A stretch of DNA of 64,000 nucleotides from Ascarosepion bandense (taxonomy: Eukaryota > Mollusca > Cephalopoda > Sepiida > Sepiidae): contig JBBBDQ010000352.1 in assembly GCA_037127315.1 (NCBI GenBank), positions 278,501 to 342,500 of the forward strand, in the 5' to 3' direction. Shown here piece after piece: positions 20,261-30,477 of this stretch (positions within the stretch are counted from its first letter, which is position 1; each line of letters starts with the position of its first letter). The position numbers and the translations under genes were made by a program. The notes beneath the pieces were generated by a model. It was given only the letters and a program-made list of their open reading frames with translations, was not told where the DNA came from and searched no databases.

Positions 20261-20768
20261 GTCCTGGGTATGACGATAAACTGCATCCAGCAGCAAGGCC
20301 TCTAATTGTGAGGTTGTGAGGAGCATAGAATCACCTCTTAATTGCTGTTGTTCTCAGGTCCACTCTGACCTGGAATGGTAGCACCTGTTAGGGTCCCAAC
20401 TATTGGCAAATAGTTAACTCCTAAAACGGAGTCAAAACATTATGAAAGTATAAAAATAATTTTTAAAGAAATATATACATAAAAATAGACTTTTATAGAA
20501 AAATGTACATTTTTGAAAGAAAAATATTACCAAAAATACATTTTTGAAGGAAAAAAAATTCTCAGCAAAACATTTTTGAATACAAAACTAGAGGACATTT
20601 TCAGTTTTCTAAAATAAAGAATAAAATCAAAAAATTTCATTAAAATCTGACTAAATCAACTTTTTCACTATAACTGAACATGATAAAAAAAAAAAAAATT
20701 AAAGCCCCAACCTTTTGGCACAAAATAACCCACAATGGTTGATATGCTATTTAACAAAACTGAAACAT
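20261..20768 (+). mobile_element. SINE-B, full length
   Basis: Begins tcctgggtatgacgataaac, continues cagcaaggcctctaattg, gtggtagcacctg-like sequence and repeated tacatttttgaa motifs, and ends gttgatatgctatttaacaa. At about 508 bp it is among the most complete copies. No Pol III A/B boxes stand out, so calling it a SINE is an inference from size, truncation pattern and target duplications at other copies. Confidence 0.65.
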
Positions 20769-21375
20769 CTTTTCATATATTTTTCAGAACATTCTTAGAA
20801 TATTTGTTGCTTTTCAAACCAGATTTTGACCAATATATTGTTTGAATTTCTGAAATATGTTCTTTTCATTAATTTGAAAAGAAATATGGAACATTGAGAC
20901 TACTTGACTTTAAAACTTCACCTAAGACCAATGAACGTTTCAACCAAGTGCAGAGGAAATGTGCTCAGCCTGTATTCATGACTCTCAAAGATATTTTAAA
21001 ATGTCAAGGAGAGTGAGTGTTGTTCACTTGGAGTGGCACTGTATTGTTTCACATTCTTGACCTGTGGGAACACAACTCTCACTCAGCCATGATTATCTAT
21101 AATGTAATAATGATTGCAATGGAGATTTAAAGAAAGAATTGTATACAAAGACAAGATAATTATGATTTGAAATCTGTTAAATTTTTCTTACATTGTCTCG
21201 AAAGCATTTCTGATTGAGAGGTTCCAAAAGAAAGGCCTTCAGCATTTTCTTATATATCTTAGCTCTATAAAAAATTTGTTCATACTAATAACAAAATATT
21301 TACTTGAAGGAAATGTTCATACCTCTATGAAGATGTGAAAGGGTTTTCTTCTTATTGGTTGAGTATCTGCCAACA
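20769..21375. other. No recognisable feature
   Basis: AT-rich, without domain-bearing ORFs. Confidence 0.4.
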
Positions 21376-21997
21376 TGAGATGTATGTTGTGGAGTAGTGG
21401 AAATCAGCTTGGAACAAGAATTCAGGGAGCCAAATTTGAGTTCCAGTTGAATTCCTTGCATTCACTTACAAACAAATACCCTTGGGAAAGGTATTAATCC
21501 ATCTCTTCCCTCTAGTTATGGGTTAAATAACAGGACGGATTGGGTTCTATAGCCTTGGCTGCAACCAGTCTACCATAGAAAGCAATGGCAACATACTGCA
21601 GGATAATATTCTGCCCAATCAGTCATGTCTCTTTCAAGACATGATCTCATAAAGTGTGTATCACGTATGGCAGTTCACTGACTGACTGAATATAATAGTT
21701 GAATACATGATTAAGGTTTCTACTGGGCACAAAGTGGAGGATCAGTTTTATATTGTTATGAAGTAATAAACTGATCCCCCACTAATTACTACTTAATAAT
21801 ATATTACATCTCTTCTCCCTCTAGCTATGAGTCAAACAACAGGACAGATTTGGTTCTATAGCCTTGGCTGACAACCAGTCTACTGCAGAAAGCAATGGCA
21901 ACCTACTACGGGACAATATTCTACCTAGTCAGTAATGTCTCTTTCAAGACATGATCGCCCAAAGCGTGTAACACGTATAGAACTTGACTGACTGATA
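21376..21997 (+). mobile_element. Dimeric SINE-A, moved as one unit
   Basis: A full SINE-A (21376-21690) is followed by a 100-bp middle segment (gattaaggtttctactggg) and a second SINE-A that lacks the tRNA head (from ctagctatgagtcaaac to gacttgactgactga-like end). The whole is flanked by tgccaaca at 21368-21375 and 21998-22005. The same dimer, with a different flank, is at 52973-53595. Hence this is a propagating composite and not a chance neighbour pair. Confidence 0.75.
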
Positions 21998-22005
21998 TGC
22001 CAACA

Positions 22006-22344
22006 AAGAGTGACAGAAAACTCAGCAGCATTGAAATCAAATACTGGATTATGATAAGCAGGGGATGCACAAAGGCTTCCACATGGAAACACCACATATA
22101 CTTGATGAATTCAGCCAAGGCACCAGAAACACAAACAAGGACAAGTAAATTTGAAATGATGCCGGGTAACACAAAATCATTAGTAACACATAGCAATCCT
22201 GTTGTGCAGTCAATGTTGGGTGCTGCTAAGCTTTGCCTTTTCCTAGAAAATGTTCCTGCTTTTATGGAGCCTAAAGCTTCAGCAATTGGCTAGAAAATTA
22301 TCCATTTGCATTCGCAAGGTCAGTTTTCATCCAACCAAAGAAAC
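22006..22344. other. Unassigned sequence
   Basis: The open frame at 21997-22293 begins inside the SINE tail and has no recognised domain; I do not call it a gene. Confidence 0.4.
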
Positions 22345-22497
22345 ATTTACAAAACAGAACTAAAGCACCCATAATAATTAAAGAATCCAAGCAATTCTCA
22401 TGGAATAACTTTTTATCCAATATTAATTCTAACACCAAAACAAAAACATTATGGAATGTGATTTATAAAAACGATTGGAAAAATAAAAACTCTTAAC

Positions 22498-22622
22498 TGA
22501 CACTTTGTCTTCTGTTAGAACACTTCCAAGGTATTTAAATTTTTGTACCTGCTTGATTTTAATATTCCCCACTGGATTTGGCATTTTGGACTACTATTTT
22601 TGCTGATGACCATGCATTTGGT
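22498..22622 (-). repeat. RTE-like LINE scrap
   Basis: tctgttagaacacttccaag, tttgtacctgcttgatttta and ctgatgaccatgcatttg match the RTE-like region just after the RT domain (compare 34490-34605). Confidence 0.6.
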
Positions 22623-23711
22623 ACTTTACCAAAATTATCAGATTCTATAAAAGAAGTATTAGAAGTTGGCCCAAGGAAATTCACTATGAATATCTAATAA
22701 ATTTAACAATTATTTACTTGAATTACTTAGTCAAAATTTTCAACAATATATGGGTCAGTAGTAATGTTCCCAGTTTCTAGAAATAACCTACTATAATTCC
22801 CATTCCAAAACCAGCAAAAGACTTAGAAAACCTTTAAACTTTTGTCCACTTGCACTGATGATTTGCTTATGCTTCTTTGAAAGAATTGTTAATAATACGC
22901 TTACTTGGTTCCTTGAAGTTAATAATAAAATTGCAAATTTCCAATCTTCAGAATGAACAAAATCACAATTAATCACATGGTTCAACTGGAGCTTTTTTAA
23001 TGAAAGAATTTCTGACAAAAGGGTCATTTAATAACAGTTTTCTTTGACTTAGAAAAAGTTTATTATACCTCAGAAAGATATTGTATCATGAAAGACTTAA
23101 ATGAAATGGGTCTTAAGAGAAGATTACCAATTCTTATCAATAACTTCCTGACAGAACATACCTTTAATGTTTGTGTTGGTACCATACTCTGCCATATATG
23201 AGCAAGAAATGGGTGTCCCTCAAGAAAGCACATTATTGGTAATACTCTTCATTGTTAAAATAAACAGACTTATTAAATGCTTGAACCCTACACTTTGACT
23301 CTTCACTGTATGTAGATGACTTTCTAACATTTTACAGATCAAAAACATTTCTATATAATTGAATGACCACTCTAACGGTGTCTCAATAAATAAGCGGCCC
23401 CAGAAAATGAATTCATATTCTCGAGACAAAAAACTAAATGTATACACTTTTGCTAACTTTGAAAGCTACACCATAATCCTGAATAAGTACTTAATGTTAT
23501 ATAATTGCCTTTAGCAGACCAATACAAATACCTAAGAATAATCTTTGAAAAAAATTATTTTTCATACCAAATGAAGAAATTTAATAAAGCAATACAACTA
23601 CTCAGTCATCTATCACAAAGACTGGGAAGCTGACTGAAAGTTTATCAGGCATTGATTAGATTCAAATTAGATTATGGATGCTTTATCTACAACACGACAA
23701 GAAAATCATAC
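22623..23711 (+). pseudogene. I-like LINE reverse transcriptase remnant
   Basis: Plus-strand pieces read AVFFDLEK-type sequence as TVFFDLEKVYYTSERYCI, then IYEQEMGVPQESTLLVILF, FTVCR (cf. LYVDDF), and YQALIRFKLDYGCFIYN. These are the RT palm blocks and the region after it. The YVDD box is broken by a frameshift. A block reading SKTSKRLRKPLNFCPLAL corresponds to the 'IPKPGKDS..NFRPIAL' motif. Confidence 0.65.
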
Positions 23712-24258
23712 CTTTTTTTTTTTTTTTTTTTTTTAAATCATTTCACCCCAAGCAAGGTGGTACCACCACTGATGTGCAGGGGGCTACATAAGAGAGTTAA
23801 AGTTTTAGGTAAGAGGAGGGTGAAGAGAAAGATGAACCAGTTACAGGGAGTGTCAGAGAAAGAGCAAGAGAATGATGTGAACACAGGAGTGAAGACAGTT
23901 GCAAAGGTAGAGAGAAAGAAAAAGAGTAAGATACACAGGATGATGTAGAAATGACTGGAGAAGTGGATAAGAGATGGGAATTGACACTGCATTTAAATTC
24001 CTGGAGATTGTAACCATCAGGAAAGCAAGTATATGGAGGAGAGTTCGACAGGCAGGAACTGTAAGAAAAGAAACTGCTGGAGTAGAATTGTCGGCAGCAT
24101 TTGGTTGATTTAACTGCAAAAGGGTAGGACTTTGTTGCCAGTCTGGTTGCACAAGTAAATTTTTGTGGAGGGGACACTAGTTCATTGGAGCAGAAACCAT
24201 GAAAATACCATTCATTACCAGAGTCTGCAACTTGTTCCAGGAGCCTACAATATATCCC
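23712..24258 (-). mobile_element. CR1-like LINE 3' end, 5'-truncated
   Basis: Begins at the left with a poly-T run and the terminus aatcatttcaccccaagc. Minus-strand translation shows FTCATRLATKSYPFAVKSTK, FFSYSSCLSNSPP and CFPDGYNLQEFKCSVNSHL, the C-terminal block of the CR1-like ORF2. It interrupts the I-like LINE. The overlapping frames on both strands are pieces of this one decayed C-terminus. Confidence 0.75.
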
Positions 24259-24399
24259 CAGTTAAAAGCTTATACACTGAAGCATACAAACCACTTTGGC
24301 ATTAAGACTGCATAAGTATTACAATATTACATTAAGCATTGTCCTTTCCCAAGTAATTCAGTATACAACAGTTTTCTTCAACCTCAATATAAAGAATTA

Positions 24400-24900
24400 T
24401 CTAAACTTATTTATAAATGGAAATTTGTGTGTGTGTGTCCGTTACCTATAGACTCTGAAACGGCTGAACTGATTTTTTTGAAAATTTACACAGTTGTACA
24501 ATAAGCGTCTGTGAGTGGTCTTAGCTAATTTTTGTGTCGAGGTACCTCCAATAAATATCGAAAACCGATAATCAAAAAAATTGGGTGATAGAAGGAGTGG
24601 TCCAATTTTAATCTAATTTGATACACTCATAAACAAAGACATAAGAAACAATATTCATAAGTTTCAAGGTTGCAGTTCTTACAATAGTGCAGAAAATCGA
24701 TAATATATATATATAAAAGGCAAGATGTTTGTGTGTGTGTCTGTTTATCTATCTGTATGTCCTTTATACAAATCCACAATTTTTATCCGATTCTCACCAA
24801 ACTTCATATAAATATTCTTTAGGCTGAGTCTGAGCTCCAGGACCATGAATTAGTTTTAAAGCTTTCATTACACCCGAGCAACACCGGGCTATACTGCTAG
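24400..24900 (+). mobile_element. Helitron-like non-autonomous element
   Basis: Starts TCTAAACTTATTTATAAATG and ends gggctatactgCTAG, with A before the first base and T after the last, the expected A|T insertion with TC and CTAG ends and no target duplication. A short stem (cccg/cggg) lies just before the end. The interior has gaaacggctgaactgat and (TG)n and (AT)n runs. It sits inside the I-like LINE reading frame. No Rep/helicase coding. A complete second copy is at 47246-47757. Confidence 0.7.
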
Positions 24901-25097
24901 TATAATTTAAGGGAAAATACCATTAAACTTCTTGGCATCCACATGGAAAACAATTTCCACAAACTCAATGTAAATACTTCTCTAATACAAAAACTCCTCT
25001 GTCAGTAATATTAAATCTGGCAAAACATTCCAAAGTTGAAAGTTCCAGATTTGTATACATTGAAGAAATTCAGAAAATCTTATAAAAACATAAAAAT

Positions 25098-25526
25098 TGT
25101 AAGCATATCTACACTGATGGCTCCAAAAATATTGATAAAGTTGGATGTTCAGCTATATTGAACAAAACCATACTTCAAAAGCATCTACCTGACAAATTTT
25201 CAATATTTAGTGTAGAAGCTATGGCAATAGACTTAGCCTTGGATATTATCACAGATGGTGAGTCAGTCAGATTCATTATTTTCTCCGACTCCCTATCTGT
25301 TCTTACGTTATTGAAATATAAAAACGTGACCAATCCTGTAATAACCAAACTTTTAATCAAAATCAGTATACTTTGTAAGCAGAAACACGTAATATTCTGT
25401 TGGATTTCTAGCCATATAGACATCCAGAGAAATGGAAATGCAAATAAGGCAGCTAAAGAATCACTAAAAATGAATATATCAAAAACACGCAAGTTTCAAA
25501 ACTGTTATCATTTCATATTGTTGTAA
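25098..25526 (+). pseudogene. RNase H domain of the I-like LINE
   Basis: Translation shows IYTDGSKNIDKVGCSAIL, FSVEAMAIDLALDII, FIIFSDSLSVLTLL and VIFCWISSHIDIQRNGNANK. The catalytic Asp (TDGS), Glu (EAMA), Asp (SDSL) and the final acidic region, which reads GNANKAAKE where GNEKADKAAK is usual, can be aligned; the last Asp is lost. The open frame from 25158 covers about 122 residues. It would remove RNA from the RNA-DNA hybrid during retrotransposition. The minus-strand frame over it is a shadow. Confidence 0.8.
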
Positions 25527-25760
25527 CCCTAAAAGGTTACTTCCTGAGTAAATCATCAAAATAGAGGTTGAGAATAATAGTATATCAACAAGTAAAAGAC
25601 CTGCATGCTTTGTGAAATAGATACACTGCTAGTGAACTTCTAGTGAGTATAATGGCTCTCCTCTACTACCTCAACAGTGTCCATGTATCTAAGAGACTAG
25701 GAACATTCTAAGTATTGATATACTCGCCCAAATATTAAATTGCACAAAATCAAAACTTAG

Positions 25761-26322
25761 TCCTAGGCATGATGGTAAACTGCATCTGGAAGCAAGGCCT
25801 TTGATTAGGAGGTTGTGAGGAGCATGGAACCACCTCTTAATTGCCATTGTTCTCAGGTCCATCCTGACTCAGAGTGGTAGCACCTGTTAGTCCCAGCTAT
25901 GGGTAAATAGTTAACTCCCAAACTGGGGTTAAAATACTATGAAAGTATAAAAATAGACTTTTATAGAAAATATACATTTTTGAAGAAAAAATTACTACTA
26001 TAACACATTTTTGAAGGAAAAAAATTCTCAGCAAAACATTTATTAATACAAAACTAGAAGACATTTTCAGTTTTCTAAAAGAAAAAAATTTAATTAATAT
26101 CTGACAAAATCGACTTTATCATTATAACTGAACATTAAAAAAAGATACCTTAAAACCCCACCTTTTTGGCATTAAATAACCGACAGAGGTTGATATGCCG
26201 TTAAACAAAACACAAACTCAAAATCTTACTAAATCAATCTTCTCACTATAACTGAACATTAAAAAACAAATACCTTAAAACCCCACCTTTTTTGGCAATA
26301 AATAGCCCACAGATTAGAATTG
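25761..26322 (+). mobile_element. SINE-B with an extra partial 3' unit
   Basis: A full unit begins tcctaggcatgatggtaaac and ends ttaaacaaaacacaaactca near 26220. A second piece with only the 3' part follows (caatcttctcactataactg, ccccaccttttttggcaat). This partial dimer is inside the I-like LINE. Confidence 0.65.
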
Positions 26323-26639
26323 AACACCATAACACCAGGCTTTTTTGAAGAGAAGTAGTTGTCTTAGCAAGAACCATCCACCTAAATGTATAGTAAGCCA
26401 GGAGATATACATAGTAAAATATTTTATGATGGATTGTGCTAAATTTTCCTCTCTTTATAAACACCTTTATAATGTGAATAACCTTAAAGAATGAACTTTT
26501 TGAAAACATTAGTGAAAAAAACCATTTTGACCTACTTAAAAAAAAGAAGTAAATTGCACACCAAAATTTAATCCAGACAACTTCAACTATAAACGAACTA
26601 TGCACCCTGTCTTCAGTTAGATTTTACAAATTATAAAAC

Positions 26640-27330
26640 TTCAAACTAAGTTATTATTGAATAAAATTCCGAGAGAACAACATACTATGCCTCCTTGGCC
26701 TCACTTTCTCGACCAACCTCAAATGAAATTGCTACATTGAATCAATAGCTGAATCTACTGCTAGGAAGTTTGAGCCAGGATGTTTTTCTTTTCAGAATTC
26801 ATTTTACACATTTATAAATCTACCATTCACCCATACATTGGATACTGCTGTCTTGTGTGGTTGGGTGCTCCTGCGATTCATCTCAGTGTTCTCAACAAAA
26901 TATAGAGAAGAATCTGTAATATAATTTATCCTGACTTGATAGTCTCCCTTCACTCAGTTTGTCATTGACATGATGTGGCTTCTTTCTGTCTTTTCTACAA
27001 GTATTTTCATGGCTACTGCTCTGATGAGCCTTTTTTTTTTCCTGGTTCCCTCTATCTATGTGTGCTACTAGATTGGCATGAAGGTCCTACTCTTTTACCA
27101 TTCAAATAGTTAAATGTAACCACCTCTTCTACTCCACAGTTTCTTTTCTCACACTTTCTCTTTTTCATTTGCTTGCTTCCCTGATAGCTACAATCTCCAG
27201 AACTTTAAATGCAGCATCAGTTGCGATCTTCTATTTCATTCCCATCTTCTTATACTTTCTTCAATATCCTCTGTATATTTTTCTTCCACTGTTACCCTTG
27301 CTTCTCTGTTAGCATTTTTTTTTATAATCA
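26640..27330 (+). mobile_element. CR1-like LINE C-terminal fragment
   Basis: Plus-strand translation shows a block like 'LKWNDYIESIAKSAA' (LKWNCYIESIAESTARKF), then FINLPFTHTLDTAVLC, and the region encoding FHGYCSDE-type sequence. Distal parts have stops. It ends in a T-rich terminus near 27320 (tcatatcaaccaaagcaagg). Confidence 0.65.
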
Positions 27331-27361
27331 TATCAACCAAAGCAAGGCATGTTACTTTTTT

Positions 27362-27661
27362 TTTTAAAATCATATCACCCCGAGCAAGGCGGTAACGCCA
27401 CTGATGTGCAGGGGGCTACATAATAGTGAAAAGATTGGAAAAGAGAAAGCCGGAAACCACATCCTAAACAGGAAACAAGGGATGAGCCTCTTCACCTGTT
27501 CAATAGACGTGGGTGGAGTGTGAACCGGGCAATAGTTTAGTCTATCTACTCCAATTGAAAAAAAAAAAAAGAAAAGATTGGAAAAGAGAAAGCCGGAAAC
27601 CACATCCTAAACAGGAAACAAGGGATGAGCCTCTACACCTGTTCAATAGATGTGGGTGGAG
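27362..27661 (-). mobile_element. C-type element with duplicated 5' monomer
   Basis: 27362-27557 is a complete C-type unit with terminus cgagcaaggcggtaacgcc. 27571-27661 repeats its 5' monomer (cctaaacaggaaacaagg, atgtgggtggagtg) without the tail. The two are separated by a poly-A run on the plus strand. Same layout as 14516-14814. Confidence 0.65.
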
Positions 27662-28240
27662 TGCTGCCACTGTTTTGCAGGGAGTTATATAAGAGGAAAG
27701 TTATGAGAAAGAGTGTTAAGTTATAGGGGGTGTCAGGAAGTAGGTAAGAGAAGGATGAGAATACTGATGAGAGTAGACTAGACAGAGAAAGAAACATGAG
27801 AGAGAGGATGTAGGTTAGTGAGATAGATGACCATTGACTTTACATTTAAATTCTTAGAGATTGTAACTGTTAGGGAAGCAAGTAAACAGAAGGGAATTTC
27901 TCAGGCAAGAAATACGAGAAAAGAAACTGCTGGAGTAGAATTAGCATTTACATTTTATTGGTTTCACAGTAAAAGGATTGGACCTAGTTGCTAATCTTGT
28001 GGCTTAAATAAATTCATGTATAGGGGGCACCAGTGAGCTCAGTTTATTGGAGCAGAAGCAGTGAAAGTATTTGTAGAAGAGACACAGGGAAGCCACATAA
28101 CACTGGTGAGAAAGTGACTGTATCTGAGCTGCCAAGTCGGAATCAATCACTTACAGATTCTTTGTTGGATTTTGTCAAGGACCCCTAGGTGGATAGCAGG
28201 AGCACCTGACCAGATGTGGCTGCAGTATTCGATGCATGGG
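27662..28240 (-). mobile_element. CR1-like LINE 3' fragment
   Basis: Contains the conserved 3' series on the minus strand: tgctggagtagaattagc, ggaagcaagtaaacag-type sequence, gacacagggaagccacat and cctgaccagatgtgg. Corresponds to the C-terminal coding part and 3' end. Confidence 0.7.
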
Positions 28241-28242
28241 CT

Positions 28243-28408
28243 AAAATCTCCAAAAGTTAAAATACTGTTTACATTGCCTTTTTCTATCTATTTTATTCCC
28301 ATTTTCTTATCCTTTCTTCAGCATCCTCTGTACATTTTTTCTCCCACTGTAACCCTCTGTACACCAGTGGCAGTCCTGCCTTGCTTGGGGTGAAATGATT
28401 ATGAAAAG
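28243..28408 (+). mobile_element. CR1-like LINE 3' terminus, plus strand
   Basis: Ends cttgcttggggtgaaatgat followed by an A-rich stretch, preceded by cagtggcagtcctgcc. It is oriented opposite to the fragment immediately to its left, giving tail-out scraps. Confidence 0.65.
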
Positions 28409-28544
28409 AAAATGTTCCAAGGAGGTTGATATGCTGGTAAAACAATCAAACCATTCTTTCTTGTTTTTCTCATCGTTATATGGTTTGGGGTGGCAAATCT
28501 ATTCAGGAATGGCTAAACTGCCGACTAAGATTAGTGATTAAAAA

Positions 28545-28612
28545 TGGCTTCAAACCAAGGAAGCATGTAGGTCTTAGGTAAGACCATTCTCCTTTTGAAT
28601 CAGTTCACAAAG
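28545..28612. repeat. G-type repeat fragment
   Basis: gcatgtaggtcttaggtaag and ttcacaaagtccgttcc match the 5' part of the repeat at 17641. Confidence 0.4.
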
Positions 28613-28614
28613 TC

Positions 28615-29370
28615 CGTTCCTGGGTATGACTGTAAACTGCATTCGGCAGCAAGGCCTCTGATTGGGAGGTTGTGAGGAGCATGGAACCACCTCTTAATTA
28701 CTGTTGTTCCCAGGTCCACCCTAATCTGGAGTGGTAGCACCTGTTAGGTCCCAGCTATTGGTAAGTAGTCAAAACACTATGAAAGTATAAAAACAGACTT
28801 TTAGAGAAAAATATACATTTTGAAGAGATATTACCAACAATACAGTTTTGAAGAAAGAAAAACAAAATTACCATCATAATCCATTTTTTAAGGAAAAAAA
28901 CATTACCAGCAATACATTTTTGAATACAAACTCGAAGACATCTTTGGCTTTCTAAAATAAAAATTTTAAATATCAGATAAAATCAACCTTCTCACTATAA
29001 CTTGTTGTGGAGTAGTTTTCGCACTGAAAGTTATAATCATGCTATGTTGGTTGTTAATCAACTTAACGCATTCTGAATGTTAGGAACTTGGTAATCTTCC
29101 ACTGAAAGCTGATTCCTTAGTATTCAGCTAACTGCTGACTAATATCAACTGCCTAGTAGCTCTAGTGAACTCCAAAAGAACTCTCTAGAATTCTAAGAAC
29201 TCCTATGAACTCCTAGAGTTAACTTCCTGTTAACTCTTATTAATATAGGCGTGAGAGTCCATTATCTGAGGAATAGGTGCGTTTCACCATAACATAAATA
29301 CCTTAAAACACTAACTTTTTGGCATTAAATAACCCACAGAGGTTGACATGTCGTTAAACAAAACTCAAAC
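28615..29370 (+). mobile_element. SINE-B with 10-bp target duplication and nested solo LTR
   Basis: A full SINE-B (cctgggtatgactgtaaact to cgttaaacaaaactcaaac) flanked by tcacaaagtc at 28605-28614 and 29371-29380. A solo LTR occupies 29003-29294 inside it. Without the LTR and its duplication the SINE is about 459 bp. Confidence 0.75.
29003..29294 (-). mobile_element. Solo LTR, Gypsy-like, 292 bp, inside SINE-B
   Basis: On the minus strand it runs from tgttatggtgaaacgcacc to ctactccacaaca, giving the TG...CA ends of LTRs. Flanks taact (28998-29002) and taaat (29295-29299) form a 5-bp duplication with one mismatch. The length agrees with the 290-292 bp of the other copies (44517, 55024, 33283). 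No internal region remains, so it is a solo LTR. Confidence 0.65.
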
Positions 29371-29380
29371 TCACAAAGTC

Positions 29381-29889
29381 TAAATCTGTATGTACACAGG
29401 TGCAGCCTCCTCACAAAAATCCTCTTGGAAGAAAAGTCAGTTACGTTTTTAGCGGATTGCTAGACCCTTTCCAGACTTTCTATTTGTGCAGCATAGAAGT
29501 GGATTAGCATATTTTTTTTCTATGCAATGCATTCAACTCACTGACACTAGAACCACAATTGGTGAGCAGAAACTAATTTACATTGAATCACTAACCTCAT
29601 TTAGAGATGAAGCATTTTTTTTTTCCCTACAAAAACAGCATGCAGTGCAAAAGCATTTTGGTCTTCAGGTATGTTCTTCTGTACATAAGCTCTTGGAATA
29701 GTGCTACACAATCACAAAAAACTGTAGCAAACAAGAGAAACCTCATTGATTGAGGACTTTCAACAGCAGCAACAACTAAAATGAAAAGCACATGTAACTT
29801 GAAGAGCAATTAATGTCATAACCAAGATGTTGATGTTCCAAACAATCATCAATACTGGAAAGAGCAATAACAGTTCCTCAACTTGAAAA
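29381..29889. other. Mostly unassigned; G-type repeat from about 29740
   Basis: From 29740 the sequence (aaagcacatgtaacttg, tcatcaatactggaaagag) matches the G-type repeat at 17641-17965. The rest is unrecognised; open frames have no domains. Confidence 0.4.
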
Positions 29890-30002
29890 ACCTGTTTTTT
29901 TTTTCTTTTTTTTCCTTTTTTTTAATTTTTTTTATTTCTTTTTTTTCTTTCTTTTTTTTTTTTTTATTTCTTTCTTTCTTTTTTTTTTTTTCTTTCTTTT
30001 TA
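29890..30002. repeat. Poly-T/TTTC low-complexity tract
   Basis: Over 110 bp of T-rich sequence with scattered c and a. The lysine-rich minus-strand frame across it is an artefact of this tract. Confidence 0.85.
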
Positions 30003-30143
30003 TGGCAAATCAACCTCCAAGGATCATTTATTGCCAAGTAAACTTTTTTTATTTATTGCTGGTAATACCTTTTTCTTTCAACAATTTATTGTTTTTTTTA
30101 TATAAGTTTTTGTGTCTAGTAATAAATTTTTCTTTTTCCAGTA

Positions 30144-30477
30144 TCAAGATTCATTGGGATTCGTTTTTAAGGGCAGGATCCTCAAGTCCTACCCTTGTTA
30201 TTTAACCCATAACTGGAGGGAAGAGATGAATTAATACCTTTCCCAAGAGTACCAGTGCTGAAGTGAATGCAGGGTATTCAACTGGAATTTGAATTCGGCT
30301 CACCGATTTCTCTTTCCGAGCCGATATCTACTGCACCACAATGCACATCCATCACTATACGCTTACAGCACCTGGTATTCCCAAGCGGTCACGTATCTAA
30401 GTACTGACCAGGCTCAAGGTTGTTTAACTTCTTAGATTGAGTGAGAACCAGTGTATTCAACATGATAGGCTGTAAGC
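30144..30477 (-). mobile_element. Complete composite 5S-tRNA SINE
   Basis: Read on the minus strand: a 119-bp 5S rRNA-like head (30477-30359), linker with agtgatggatgtgcat, tRNA-like A box (tggtgcagtag) and B-box region, body (cagttatgggttaaataac), then a tail ending cgaatcccaatgaatc. The tail also matches the element at 5784-5983. It is about 334 bp. 5S-headed SINEs are known as SINE3; a 5S head directly followed by a full tRNA head is unusual. No TTTT interrupts the transcribed strand. Confidence 0.8.
30359..30477 (-). pseudogene. 5S rRNA-derived SINE head
   Basis: Covers a whole 5S-like sequence on the minus strand (gcttacagcctatcatg to gtgctgtaagcgt). Changes such as gttaaacaacc and gatacgtgacc in the control region distinguish it from a working 5S gene. 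Confidence 0.75.

Larger units (their letters stand above)
22345..26620 (+). mobile_element. I-like LINE with RNase H, riddled with nested insertions
   Basis: LINE pieces at 22345-22497, 22623-23711, 24259-24399, 24901-25760 and 26323-26620 are collinear when the insertions are removed. They encode, in order, an RT N-terminal part, the RT core, a C-terminal linker, RNase H and a distal end. The insertions are an RTE scrap (22498-22622), a CR1 3' end (23712-24258), a Helitron-like element (24400-24900) and SINE-B (25761-26322). RNase H points to the I-like group. Many stops and frameshifts; inactive. Confidence 0.7.

Noticed and set aside
22006..22293. 98-residue ORF as a host gene exon
   Set aside because: It starts within the SINE tail, has no domain, and has an equally long open frame on the opposite strand.
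29849..30037. Lysine-rich minus-strand protein
   Set aside because: It is the reverse translation of a poly-T/C low-complexity tract.
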